Part shown: positions 6,837-13,943 of the stretch, piece by piece
Layout of the letters: every line of letters starts with the position of its first letter
Position numbering within the stretch: the first letter of the stretch is position 1
From: DATAYF01 sp036272735
Lineage (GTDB): Bacteria > Chloroflexota > Ktedonobacteria > Ktedonobacterales > Ktedonobacteraceae
Reading direction: 5' to 3'
NCBI GenBank assembly: GCA_036272735.1
Contig: DATAYF010000645.1
Coordinates: forward strand, 1 to 13,943
Length of the DNA: 13,943 nt
Made by a program: the position numbers and the translations under genes
The notes under the pieces: generated by a model
The model's input: the letters and a program-made list of their open reading frames with translations, nothing else
What the model was told of the DNA's origin: nothing
The model's database searches: none

Positions 6837-6903
6837 ATGTTAAGAAATGCCATAGCCAAAAGAGCCTCACATATTGCATACTTATGGCAGAGGAGAAGTC
6901 TCA

Positions 6904-7347
6904 ATGCAGGATATCGCCCCAGAGATCGTATCTATAGCAGATGCATGTCTTGGTGGTTTACGGGGTCGGGCAGCACTGCTCATTGGACCTGAAGAGCAAC
7001 GCCGCCCTTATGCCGATCTGCTGCGACAAGAGAAAATAAAATCACTCTACGAGGAAGATACACCCGAACGCATTGCGTATCTGCTGCCCTATGTGCAATT
7101 ACTCATCAGTCTGCCAGCAGTACAGCATACTGTATTGAATGTGTCTACAGCAGAGCAGCACACATTGCCCCTTACCGCCGCCAGCATCGCCAAAGGATGT
7201 ATTGGGCGCAACAAACCTTTACTCATTCTTGATCTTGTTCCTTCCTCCTCTGTTGAAGAGCTAGCTGGCCTCCTGCCCGCCGTCTGCCTCTACACACCTG
7301 CTGATCTGCGTATCATGCTTGCGAAGGCCGAAGCCAAGGCATCTTGA
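6904..7347 (+). CDS. Stand-alone glutamyl-tRNA reductase-like Rossmann domain protein
   Basis: The 147-aa product resembles only the central nucleotide-binding domain of HemA. Seen in order: a helix and LRGRAALLIG strand-turn (HemA usually has LxGxxVLLIGAGEM), a central VQLLISLPAVQHTVLN segment (HemA: DxxISSTxxxxPVL), then RNKPLLILDLVPSSSVEELAGLLPAVCLYTPADL cut into pieces that match the HemA order PLLLIDLAVPRDV, LPxVxLYxxDDL. The N-terminal catalytic domain with its nucleophilic Cys and the C-terminal dimerisation helix are absent, and the glycine-rich GAGEMG is replaced by GPEEQR, so neither catalysis nor normal NADPH binding is expected. ATG 6904 has GAGGAG eight bases upstream; a TTG 30 bases earlier has no RBS. 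It lies 120 bases before ispH in the same direction. Function unknown. Confidence 0.7.
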   Translation: MQDIAPEIVSIADACLGGLRGRAALLIGPEEQRRPYADLLRQEKIKSLYEEDTPERIAYLLPYVQLLISLPAVQHTVLNVSTAEQHTLPLTAASIAKGCIGRNKPLLILDLVPSSSVEELAGLLPAVCLYTPADLRIMLAKAEAKAS

Positions 7348-7402
7348 AAATTTTCCGCATGTGGTACACTCGTAGAGATATGAATATCTACATGAAAGCA
7401 GA

Positions 7403-7430
7403 TTGCGCTATCTCCTACTCGTACTAGTAT
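7403..7430 (+). promoter_or_regulatory. Weak candidate promoter for ispH
   Basis: TTGCGC (7403-7408) and TAGTAT (7425-7430) are separated by 16 bases. Both match the consensus only partly. The gene may instead be read from the promoter of the preceding gene. Confidence 0.3.
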
Positions 7431-7467
7431 ATAGGTAGTATTCATTATAACGTTGCCGAGGAATTTC

Positions 7468-8376
7468 ATGGAAGTCATTAAGATAACGCCCCGTGGCTAT
7501 TGTTATGGTGTTGTAGATGCGTTACAAGCGGCGCGCGAGGCTGCCAAAAATGCCGACCTTCCCCGTCCCCTGTATATTATTGGTCAGATTATTCACAATC
7601 GCCACGCCATACAGGAACTGACCTCATTGGGCGTCATTACCCTCGATGGTCCCGACCGTGCAACTATTCTTGAACAGGTCACCGAGGGCACGGTCATCTT
7701 TACCGCCCACGGTGTCTCGCCGCTCGTACAAGAGCGGGCGAGAGAGCGTGGACTGCACGTGATCGACGCAACTTGCCCGGATGTGACCTTAACACATGAT
7801 CTGGTACGCGCATTGGTTGACAAGGGGTATTACATCATATATATTGGTAAGAAGGGTCATCCTGAACCCGAAGGCGTCATGGGCGAGATTCCCGGACATG
7901 TTAGCCTCGTGGAGACCGAGTCCGACGTTGACGAGCTGCAACTGACGCCCGCACAAGAGGCGAAACTCGCCGTCTCAACTCAGACCACGCTTTCCAAGTG
8001 GGATACGCAGCGGGTCATTCAGCACATTAAAGCACGGTACCCCACTGCCGAGGTACACGTCGATATCTGCCCTGCCACACAAAATCGCCAGGAGGCCGTT
8101 GCAGCCCAGGCCAAAGGTGCAGATCTGACGGTAGTGGTCGGCGATCCACGTAGTAACAACACCAACCGTCTGGTACAGGTATCCGAGGAGTTGGCGGGCG
8201 TGCCAGCCATCCGTATCGAGGATCTTTCTCAGCTTGATCTGGCACTACTAAAAGACAAAAAACGTATCGCCGTTACCGCTGGTGCCTCGACGCCTAGCCA
8301 GTTGACACGCCAGGTGATCCAATTTCTCGAACAGTACACGCCCGAAAACGCCGAGCCACAAAGCTCATTACAATAA
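7468..8376 (+). CDS. ispH: 4-hydroxy-3-methylbut-2-enyl diphosphate reductase IspH (LytB)
   Basis: Last enzyme of the MEP pathway: converts HMBPP to IPP and DMAPP with an iron-sulfur cluster. The three cluster cysteines are seen at 12 (RGYCYGV), 103 (DATCPDV) and 201 (DICPATQNRQ). Substrate residues also stand: His43 in IIHNRH, His81 in TAHGVSP, His131-Glu133 in GHPEPEG, and the SNNTNRL motif near 229-235, with GASTPSQL near 272-279. The 302-aa length is normal. The GYCYGV form is the one found in Bacillus-type IspH. ATG 7468 has GAGG six bases upstream; a TTG 15 bases earlier is in frame but lacks an RBS. The C-terminal tail after residue 290 is low in conserved features. Confidence 0.96.
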   Translation: MEVIKITPRGYCYGVVDALQAAREAAKNADLPRPLYIIGQIIHNRHAIQELTSLGVITLDGPDRATILEQVTEGTVIFTAHGVSPLVQERARERGLHVIDATCPDVTLTHDLVRALVDKGYYIIYIGKKGHPEPEGVMGEIPGHVSLVETESDVDELQLTPAQEAKLAVSTQTTLSKWDTQRVIQHIKARYPTAEVHVDICPATQNRQEAVAAQAKGADLTVVVGDPRSNNTNRLVQVSEELAGVPAIRIEDLSQLDLALLKDKKRIAVTAGASTPSQLTRQVIQFLEQYTPENAEPQSSLQ

Positions 8377-8450
8377 CGCTAGCGCAGTGTCAGGCCTCGA
8401 ACACATCCAGACGCGACCAGGATAGATAATAGGCAAGTAGTAGAACATAA

Positions 8451-8493
8451 GGGAGGCAGCCGCCAGTTTATACGTTGGCGGCTATGAAGCATG
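8451..8493 (+). promoter_or_regulatory. Shine-Dalgarno separated from its start codon by a hairpin
   Basis: GGGAGG (8451-8456) is the only strong ribosome-binding site ahead of the ATG at 8491, but it is 34 bases away. Between them GCCGCCA (8459-8465) pairs perfectly with TGGCGGC (8476-8482). If this stem forms, the 24 bases from 8459 to 8482 are looped out and the effective spacing falls to about 10 bases. An in-frame TGA at 8485 rules out an earlier start in this frame. Confidence 0.5.
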
Positions 8494-10728
8494 CAAAAGG
8501 AATTCTTGCAAGTATTGCATGATTGCGCCGATGGGCAATACGAACTCATCGAAAGTTTATGGTACGTTGATAGCAATACAGATCATGTGAGCACGCGTGG
8601 TCAGGCTAGCCATGACCTGGTTGCTCGTACGCAACGTATACTGGCTGCTCGCCTGGTTCTTGCCGGTCTCTCTCCCCACGAACAACATGTGTTGTACTGC
8701 GCCGTCGCTCCTCAAGCTCGCTACGGTGTCCCCTATGACAAACTACTCGCCACAGCAAAGCTCCCACCTGAAGATTTCACGCGCGCCATCAATCAGCTCA
8801 ACTACCGCCTGCTGCTCCATCAAGAGGATCCGGCACGCTCAACAAAAAAAGGCAGTTCCGCCTCAGCGCGTGGTAAAGTACCGATCATATCATCCTTTGC
8901 CGAAAGCCACCTCACGCTTTATCAGGCAGGCCGTGAACTATTTGCCCGCAGCAGTGATCGTACCCAAAAAACCCTGCAAGAGATCCTTGCTTTATATAAT
9001 CCGACTGAAATACAACCTTTAGTACAACGATATAGAACGAATTATAGTGGGTATCTCAGCATCAACGAGTCAGCCCAACTGGTGGCCGAAAAACTGCTCA
9101 ATATGGGTGATCCGACGGAAAACATACTGGATATGGATCCCAAAGTGCAAAAACTCTTTCGCTGGTTGCGTCAGCACAATGGACACGCGGCCATTAAAGA
9201 GGCTGAAGCGTACCTAGATGTTGAACGGGCAGAATTCTACCGCGTTGTCGATTTACTGGAAGAATTCGGTATCGCTTTCACCGGTTTCACTGAGCAGCAG
9301 TTGCTCCTGTTTATTCCACATGATCTTTATGCCAATTTGAACTCGCAAAAAAATCATCAAGGACGCTTCAAGCTAACGGAAATCGCCGCGACTCCGACAG
9401 CGATCAAAGCAGCCGAGCCAATAACCCTCTTCGATCTGGCATTTATGACCAACCTGCTGTATCAACAAATCGTCGAGCCAACCCAGGCAGGTCGCTTGCC
9501 CAGGCGCATTTCCAATAAACTGCGCCCACAATTGCGTGGCACCCCACACTACACGTACGAAGGAACCGACGAATATCCCGAGCTGCTTTTATTGCTGATG
9601 GGATTCCTTGATATTGCTCAGCTCACCAAACCGCCGGTACCCGATGCCAAAGCGTGTTACACGCCCACTCAGGGACTCATGGACTGGAGCAAACTGAGCC
9701 AGCAGGAGCAAATGTGGAAGTTACTACAATATTGGCTCAAGGAGCCGCGCTGGCGTGATGTTGCCGGAGCCAACTTTCAAGAACCGTTTATTTCCTATAT
9801 ACGTCCACAGCCCGGACGCGAAAAAATAGTGCTGCACCTGCGTCGCTGCCAGCCGAATCGCTGGTATAGTTGCGAATCGCTCCTACGCTCACTCTGGCAA
9901 GACGAGCCTCTTGCCTTGCGTCAACCGTCGCCCTACCTACGCCGCACCGAGATGCAAGCCTTGCAGAAATCCGCCAAAGACTTTGCAAATTGGAGCACCA
10001 TTGATGGCGAGGTCTATATTGGTATGCTTACGCACACGCTCTATGAACTAGGGATCATTGCGCTTGGCTATCGTGATCCCGACGCGCTCTCACCTGATAC
10101 GCGCATCAATCCCGACACTTTTATGCTGACACAAGCAGGTGCTGCAATGTTTCACCAGGAAGATGACAGGCCAGCCACCGAGGATAGCGAACGAGCACGG
10201 GTACTTATCGTCCAACCCAGCTTCGAACTACTGCTGATGCAGCCCGATTTTACGGCACTGTACGAGCTACTGCCCTTCGCGCAATTAGAACAGATTGGCA
10301 TGGTGAGCCGCTTGGCGTTAACGCGTAACGCGCTACTGAATGGCATGAAAAAAGGAGTAAAGTTGGATGAGGTGATGCGCGTCTTAGAAAAACACAGTCA
10401 GAAAGAACTACCACAAAACGTGGTCTACACACTTAACGACTGGTCGAAGATCTACCAGGAAGTCACCGTCTCGCAGGTGTACCTGCTCGAAGTATCCAGC
10501 GATGAGGCCGCTCAGCGCCTGTACAAGCTCGGCGAGTTCAAAAAATTTCACGTGCGCCAGCTTGCTCCTTGCATATTGGTCGTAGATAGCGATATGAACA
10601 CGTCAACACTCAAACGCCTCCTGGATAAAGAGGGTATTAGTACTCAATTTAGCGGCAACTTCAATGCAAAACATGCCACCAGCAATGATTATGGTAGAGG
10701 CTACAGTTACGGGTACGACTATTTTTAG
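8491..10728 (+). CDS. XPB/Ssl2 N-domain-like (Helicase_C_3) protein without helicase motor
   Basis: A 745-aa cytosolic protein. The C-terminal part, about residues 565-695 (RARVLIVQPSFELLLMQPDF ... LPQNVVYTLNDWSKIYQEVT), matches the Helicase_C_3 family, known from the N-terminal region of XPB/Ssl2 helicases and from free-standing bacterial proteins. Winged-helix-like stretches are seen near 46-113 and 217-262 (LFRWLRQHNGHAAIKEAEAY then VVDLLEEFGIAF). No Walker A or DExx box is present, so it is not a helicase itself. The end is Gly/Tyr-rich (DYGRGYSYGYDYF). It could bind DNA or a repair helicase encoded elsewhere, as inference only. The start is ATG 8491. It converges on the small minus-strand gene, with only five bases between the stops and no terminator visible. 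Confidence 0.82.
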   Translation: MQKEFLQVLHDCADGQYELIESLWYVDSNTDHVSTRGQASHDLVARTQRILAARLVLAGLSPHEQHVLYCAVAPQARYGVPYDKLLATAKLPPEDFTRAINQLNYRLLLHQEDPARSTKKGSSASARGKVPIISSFAESHLTLYQAGRELFARSSDRTQKTLQEILALYNPTEIQPLVQRYRTNYSGYLSINESAQLVAEKLLNMGDPTENILDMDPKVQKLFRWLRQHNGHAAIKEAEAYLDVERAEFYRVVDLLEEFGIAFTGFTEQQLLLFIPHDLYANLNSQKNHQGRFKLTEIAATPTAIKAAEPITLFDLAFMTNLLYQQIVEPTQAGRLPRRISNKLRPQLRGTPHYTYEGTDEYPELLLLLMGFLDIAQLTKPPVPDAKACYTPTQGLMDWSKLSQQEQMWKLLQYWLKEPRWRDVAGANFQEPFISYIRPQPGREKIVLHLRRCQPNRWYSCESLLRSLWQDEPLALRQPSPYLRRTEMQALQKSAKDFANWSTIDGEVYIGMLTHTLYELGIIALGYRDPDALSPDTRINPDTFMLTQAGAAMFHQEDDRPATEDSERARVLIVQPSFELLLMQPDFTALYELLPFAQLEQIGMVSRLALTRNALLNGMKKGVKLDEVMRVLEKHSQKELPQNVVYTLNDWSKIYQEVTVSQVYLLEVSSDEAAQRLYKLGEFKKFHVRQLAPCILVVDSDMNTSTLKRLLDKEGISTQFSGNFNAKHATSNDYGRGYSYGYDYF

Positions 10729-10733
10729 GCTGG

Positions 10734-11057
10734 TTAGGACGGCGTGGAACTGCGACAGGCATTGATTAGTTGTAGCGCTTGATCGCGCGCATCCAGGTCG
10801 CTTAAAGCCAACACCTGCTGAAAAATGACGTGGCGCAGAAGGTTGCAACGATAATCGTAGTCCTCCCTGGCAATATAGGTAGCGGACGCACGAACCCACT
10901 CAAGCTTACGCAACTTGAGTGCGAAAAAGGCCAGACGCAACAATTCGAAGCCACGCCGCTGCTCAGTAGTCTGCCACCGGCTATATTGTGGCAACGCGAA
11001 AATGCTCACTGGCTCCATATCTGCCTGGGACATGCCTTCATTTGCATCGGGAGTCAT
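10734..11057 (-). CDS. Small conserved-looking hypothetical protein
   Basis: A 107-aa protein that I do not recognise. GGAGGG seven bases before the ATG at 11057 supports it as a true gene. The protein has no signal peptide or membrane segment; the middle is helix-rich with many Leu, Arg and Ala residues (RRGFELLRLAFFALKLRKLE), and the sequence ends in a Ser/Thr/Pro tail. Its stop lies five bases past the stop of the 745-aa gene, tail to tail. An alternative start is Met9 or Met14. The opposite strand here has no convincing reading frame with a ribosome-binding site. Confidence 0.6.
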   Translation of the reverse strand: MTPDANEGMSQADMEPVSIFALPQYSRWQTTEQRRGFELLRLAFFALKLRKLEWVRASATYIAREDYDYRCNLLRHVIFQQVLALSDLDARDQALQLINACRSSTPS

Positions 11058-11189
11058 AGCTTATCCCTCCTCTCGCCAGCTCAGCTTATTCACTTATATC
11101 TATGTATAACACTCTATTAGCACTAAGAAGTTTCTCATTTATAAGGGGGCACGCAATTGGAGTGGAACGTGTGCCACTTGGGGGATACA

Positions 11190-11219
11190 TTGGCAATGAG
11201 CGGCAAAATGAGTTACAAT
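11190..11219 (+). promoter_or_regulatory. Candidate promoter for yajQ
   Basis: TTGGCA (11190-11195) and TACAAT (11214-11219) are 18 bases apart, a fair sigma-70 match. RNA would start near 11226, about 90 bases before the yajQ ATG. Confidence 0.5.
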
Positions 11220-11315
11220 GCCAGAAACAGTCTACATTCAGAAGAGAGTTCGACACGTAAGTCATTCCTCTGGTAGCCAGATTGTACCAAATTATAGACT
11301 AAAAAGGGGAATAAT

Positions 11316-11810
11316 ATGGCAGGCGACTGTTCATTCGATATAGTATCGCAGTTTGATGAACAAGAATTGGTCAACGCTCTTGACCAGGCACGCAGAGAAA
11401 TACAGACACGCTACGACCTGAAGGATACGAAAACCGAGGTCACGCATGGCAAAGACACGATCACGATTGTTACCGAGAGCACACTCTCACTGAAAAGCGT
11501 TCGTGACATTATTGAGTCCAAGGCCGTGAAGCGCGGTTTATCGCTCAAAATTTTTAATCCTGGGAAAGAAGAGGACGCATCGGGAGGACGAGTGCGCCAG
11601 GAAATCACGCTGCAAGCGGGCATTTCGCAGGAGCGGGCCAAAGAATTGGGGAAACTGGTTCGCGATGCCTTTCCTAAAGTGAAAACGCAGATCCAGGGCG
11701 ACGCCATTCGCGTCATCGGAAAAAGCCGCGACGAGCTGCAAGGGGTCATCGGCATGCTCAGACAGAAGGATTATCCAATCCCACTGCAATTCGTCAACCA
11801 ACGGGGTTAG
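11316..11810 (+). CDS. yajQ: YajQ family nucleotide-binding protein
   Basis: Small cytosolic protein of 164 aa, normal for the family (DUF520), which is made of two ferredoxin-like halves. Members bind cyclic di-GMP or other nucleotides and in some species act with a transcription regulator; others bind tRNA or GTP. Typical sequences are the start GDCSFDIVSQFDEQELVNAL, RREIQTRYDLKDTKTEV and the C-terminal VIGKSRDELQGVIGMLRQKD. AGGGGA lies six bases before the ATG. It stands alone between a convergent neighbour and the TPR gene; its partner cannot be told here. Confidence 0.95.
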   Translation: MAGDCSFDIVSQFDEQELVNALDQARREIQTRYDLKDTKTEVTHGKDTITIVTESTLSLKSVRDIIESKAVKRGLSLKIFNPGKEEDASGGRVRQEITLQAGISQERAKELGKLVRDAFPKVKTQIQGDAIRVIGKSRDELQGVIGMLRQKDYPIPLQFVNQRG

Positions 11811-11818
11811 CTCTTCCA

Positions 11819-11903
11819 CCCTGGACACCGTGCATCTCAATTGGCTTCTGACAAGCTTTTAAGATAGGTGTGGGTACTTTGGTACTATAAAAAGTGTCCA
11901 GGG
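11819..11903. repeat. 10-bp inverted repeat flanking a 65-bp spacer
   Basis: CCCTGGACAC (11819-11828) and its exact reverse complement (11894-11903) lie between yajQ and the TPR gene. A second, 7-bp pair (GGGTACT at 11872, AGTACCC at 11915) overlaps it, so two mutually exclusive folds are possible. No flanking target duplication was noticed. It may be part of the yajQ 3' end; no U-run follows. Confidence 0.5.
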
Positions 11904-12036
11904 CGTGAATTTGTAGTACCCTACATCTGATCAGACCAAGCCTACTAGCGCGACAATGCAGCGGAGAACCGTGCTATCATTTCGATAGGCTTGTACATCT
12001 TTGTAGTGTGCTCTCATTTGGGAAAGTGAATCTTGC

Positions 12037-13943
12037 ATGTCTGGGAACCAACAAATATTCAGTGCAGCGGTGAATGCAGCCGATCAGTATCGCTGGAATA
12101 GCCAATGGTTGGAGGCAGCCAACGAGTATGAAAAAGCGCTGACGGAGTTCCCAGAGGATGCAGTGGCACGCAGTGGTCTTGGTTTTTGCCATATGCAAAC
12201 GAAGCAATGGCAGCAGGCATATAAAGACTATGAATACGTTCTGGAGCGTGATCCAGGCAATGTTATTGCTTTAAGCAAAATCGCTGAATTGTTTGGTCTC
12301 TTGAACCGGCGCGAAGACGCGTATGATGCGTATTTACACCTGGGAGACCTGTATGCGCAAGCGGGCCAGGGCGCACGGGCCGAGGCCGCCTGGTTGAAAA
12401 CAGTTCAGTTGTCCCCTGGCAGCCCTGAGCCTCATGAACGGCTTGCTCGTTACTATTTCGAGAAGAAAGACATTTCTGCGATGATCCAGCAGCGCCTGGC
12501 AGCCGCTCAGGACTATCTTCTCCACAACGAGCCAGCACCGGCACGCGTGCAGTGCGAAGCAGTCCTATACGCTGATAGTACCAATATCCAGGCGCAACAA
12601 TTGCTTGCATCCATGCAGGCAGGGGCAACACCTTCGGGCACGCTTCCCCAGTCAGCAAATATGGCATATTCAGCCACAACAGGTCCAGAGGCTGACGTGG
12701 CTTCTGGTCCCAATACAAATAGATCACAAACGTTTTCCGAAACGACATCAGGTAATACAAGCGGAGGGAATACTGGCATCATGGGTAACATGGGTAGCAC
12801 GGGCAACTTCGGCGGAGCAAATTCAGGGCCTGCCCAGACAATGGTTGGGGGCAATGGCGGGAATGCTCCTCGTAAAAGGCTTTCTGCCAACCAGGTCACA
12901 GAAGCCCTGAAACAAGCTCAAATGTTTCAAGACCAGGGTCGTTATAATGATGCTATCGACCTCTGTGAGCAGATTCTGGATAGCGGCTTCGACCGACCAG
13001 ACGCCCGTTACTTTTTAGGCTGGCTCTACCAGGAGCAGCAACGTTGGGACGAGGCCATTCGCCAGTTCCAGCTCCTTTTAAACGATCCCGATTACGCACT
13101 TTCCTGTTATTACGCGCTCGGACAGTGCTATCGCGCTCGCGGCGATCTGCGTTCCGCGACGCTGCATTTCGACGAGGCGGTTGATCGCGTCAATCTCGAT
13201 GCGCTCACCCTCGAAGAATCCGATCAATTGGTGCAACTCTGCCAGGAGGCCGCCGAAGCCCATCGTATGTTGGGCGAACAGGAACAAACATTTACCGTGT
13301 ATAATGCGCTGCTTGGCTTCTTACGCAGTCGCGGCTGGAATGAAAAGGTAACTCAGGTCGAGTTCATGTTGCAACAAGCGCAGCAGGCTCCCGTGCCAGC
13401 TCCGACGCCGCCACAACAACAGCCGCCGCAACAGCCCAATTCTATCTCTGATGCGTCGACGATGATGTTCAACGCGGCCAGTCCACCAGCACAACCGCAG
13501 GCTCCCCAGCAGCCACAGAATAATCCCACGACGACCAGCACGTCCGGCGAACTGCCAGATTGGCTGACTGGCATTTTGAACGAGTCGGATAAAACGCCAG
13601 CAGTTGCGCAGCAATCCACACCTCCGGCCCCGCAACCCGTTGCCGAGCCACCAAAACCATCGCAGCCACTGCCAGAGCAGCCAGCGCAGCAACCGGTTGC
13701 TCCTTCCTGGTTGACAGAAGACGCGAAACCGGCGAACGCGACCCGCACGTTATCATCAGGCGAGCAGCCAGCCGTGACCGAGCCTCCTCAGCAGGCTCCA
13801 ACACCAACGCCGCCACAACAAGCTGCTCAGGTGCCGCCCGCATCGCAGCCGCCAGTCGCTCCAGTCGCTCCAGTCGCTCCAGTCGCTCCAGTCGCTCCAG
13901 TCGCTCAGACGCCCATGCAGATTCCGCAGCCCGTCGATCCGAC
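12037..13943 (+). CDS. TPR-repeat protein with low-complexity Pro/Gln tail (3' end cut off)
   Basis: Open from ATG 12037 (GGGAAAG ten bases upstream; an in-frame TAG at 12004 stops earlier starts) to the window end, 635 codons so far. Seen in order: TPR-like helices at about 9-195 (NEYEKALTEFPEDAVARSGL), a Gly/Asn/Ser/Thr linker at about 198-280, a second TPR-like group at about 284-445 (YNDAIDLCEQIL, WDEAIRQFQLLL), then a Pro/Gln/Ala tail from about 450. In the tail, short motifs ELPDWLTGIL (505-514) and APSWLTED (555-562) recur, and six PVA triplets lie at 606-623. No signal peptide is visible, so it is likely cytosolic. It is probably a scaffold, with TPRs for protein contacts; the partner and the missing C-terminal part are unknown. 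Confidence 0.8.
   Translation, partial: MSGNQQIFSAAVNAADQYRWNSQWLEAANEYEKALTEFPEDAVARSGLGFCHMQTKQWQQAYKDYEYVLERDPGNVIALSKIAELFGLLNRREDAYDAYLHLGDLYAQAGQGARAEAAWLKTVQLSPGSPEPHERLARYYFEKKDISAMIQQRLAAAQDYLLHNEPAPARVQCEAVLYADSTNIQAQQLLASMQAGATPSGTLPQSANMAYSATTGPEADVASGPNTNRSQTFSETTSGNTSGGNTGIMGNMGSTGNFGGANSGPAQTMVGGNGGNAPRKRLSANQVTEALKQAQMFQDQGRYNDAIDLCEQILDSGFDRPDARYFLGWLYQEQQRWDEAIRQFQLLLNDPDYALSCYYALGQCYRARGDLRSATLHFDEAVDRVNLDALTLEESDQLVQLCQEAAEAHRMLGEQEQTFTVYNALLGFLRSRGWNEKVTQVEFMLQQAQQAPVPAPTPPQQQPPQQPNSISDASTMMFNAASPPAQPQAPQQPQNNPTTTSTSGELPDWLTGILNESDKTPAVAQQSTPPAPQPVAEPPKPSQPLPEQPAQQPVAPSWLTEDAKPANATRTLSSGEQPAVTEPPQQAPTPTPPQQAAQVPPASQPPVAPVAPVAPVAPVAPVAQTPMQIPQPVDP
13852..13905 (+). repeat. 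Six perfect copies of a 9-bp repeat (PVA)
   Basis: CCAGTCGCT is repeated six times head to tail without a mismatch, giving six Pro-Val-Ala triplets in the TPR protein tail. Perfect identity of the DNA, despite free third codon positions, points to recent slippage and possible length variation between strains. The unit keeps the frame whatever its copy number. Confidence 0.9.

Larger units (their letters stand above)
6370..6903. other. 534-bp divergent intergenic region
   Basis: No gene was seen here. From left to right it holds the long opu 5' leader (6370 to about 6588) with an 8-bp long-range pairing (6524-6531 with 6575-6582) and a hairpin near the RBS, the opu promoter, a 12-bp perfect inverted repeat with 60-bp spacing (6708-6719 and 6780-6791), a TATACGTATA palindrome (6721-6730), and a candidate promoter for the plus-strand gene. 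It is AT-rich compared with the coding sequence. Confidence 0.7.

Noticed and set aside
8379..8490. Terminator after ispH
   Set aside because: Only a short CGCTAGCG palindrome lies after the stop, with no T-run.
12263..12899. Minus-strand open frames over the TPR gene
   Set aside because: They mirror a clear plus-strand TPR coding sequence and give Pro/Cys-rich shadow peptides with no family.
13321..13843. Minus-strand Trp/Gly/Cys-rich open frames at the right end
   Set aside because: They are the reverse readings of the Pro/Gln/Ala-coding tail, a usual low-complexity artefact.

Overview
The window looks like a chromosomal piece of a soil-type Chloroflexota bacterium, most likely class Ktedonobacteria. 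This is an inference from the gene families and their style: a lipoprotein (monoderm-type) quaternary-amine ABC transporter, a Bacillus-like IspH (GYCYGV), a stand-alone XPB/Ssl2-N-like (Helicase_C_3) protein with no motor, YajQ, and a very Pro/Gln-rich TPR protein. No rRNA, tRNA, CRISPR array or transposase gene was seen.

Layout. 1-251: no gene; three degenerate tandem units of about 58 bp, each built around a hairpin, end just downstream of bioY. 252-854 (-): BioY biotin transporter. 966-1619 (-): SRAP/HMCES (YedK) abasic-site protein. 1833-2867 (-): HTH-WYL regulator whose C-terminal WCX region is missing; it is replaced by a basic tail laid over seven exact A8/T8 tracts. 2985-3028: long isolated hairpin. 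3035-6369 (-): a complete OpuC/OsmX-type operon (ATPase-CBS, permease, permease, lipoprotein) with 1-27 nt junctions and a near-consensus sigma-70 promoter at 6595-6623. 6370-6903: large divergent intergenic region with operator-like inverted repeats. 6904-7347 (+): a lone, degenerate glutamyl-tRNA-reductase-like Rossmann domain. 7468-8376 (+): IspH. 8491-10728 (+): 745-aa Helicase_C_3 protein whose ribosome-binding site and start codon are separated by a hairpin. 10734-11057 (-): small convergent unknown gene. 11316-11810 (+): YajQ. 12037-end (+): TPR protein with Gly/Asn and Pro/Gln linkers, cut by the window edge.

How they fit. The opu operon is one functional unit: lipoprotein capture of betaine-, choline- or carnitine-like solutes, two-permease translocation and a CBS-regulated ATPase. 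The others are separate housekeeping or stress genes (biotin uptake, abasic-site protection, isoprenoid synthesis, c-di-GMP or RNA-linked YajQ) and do not form an obvious single pathway. The least explained parts are the T8-tract cluster fused to the WYL gene, the 58-bp palindromic tandem array, the orphan HemA-like domain next to ispH, and the hairpin between Shine-Dalgarno and start of the 745-aa gene. I did not find a clear new defence or mobile system.
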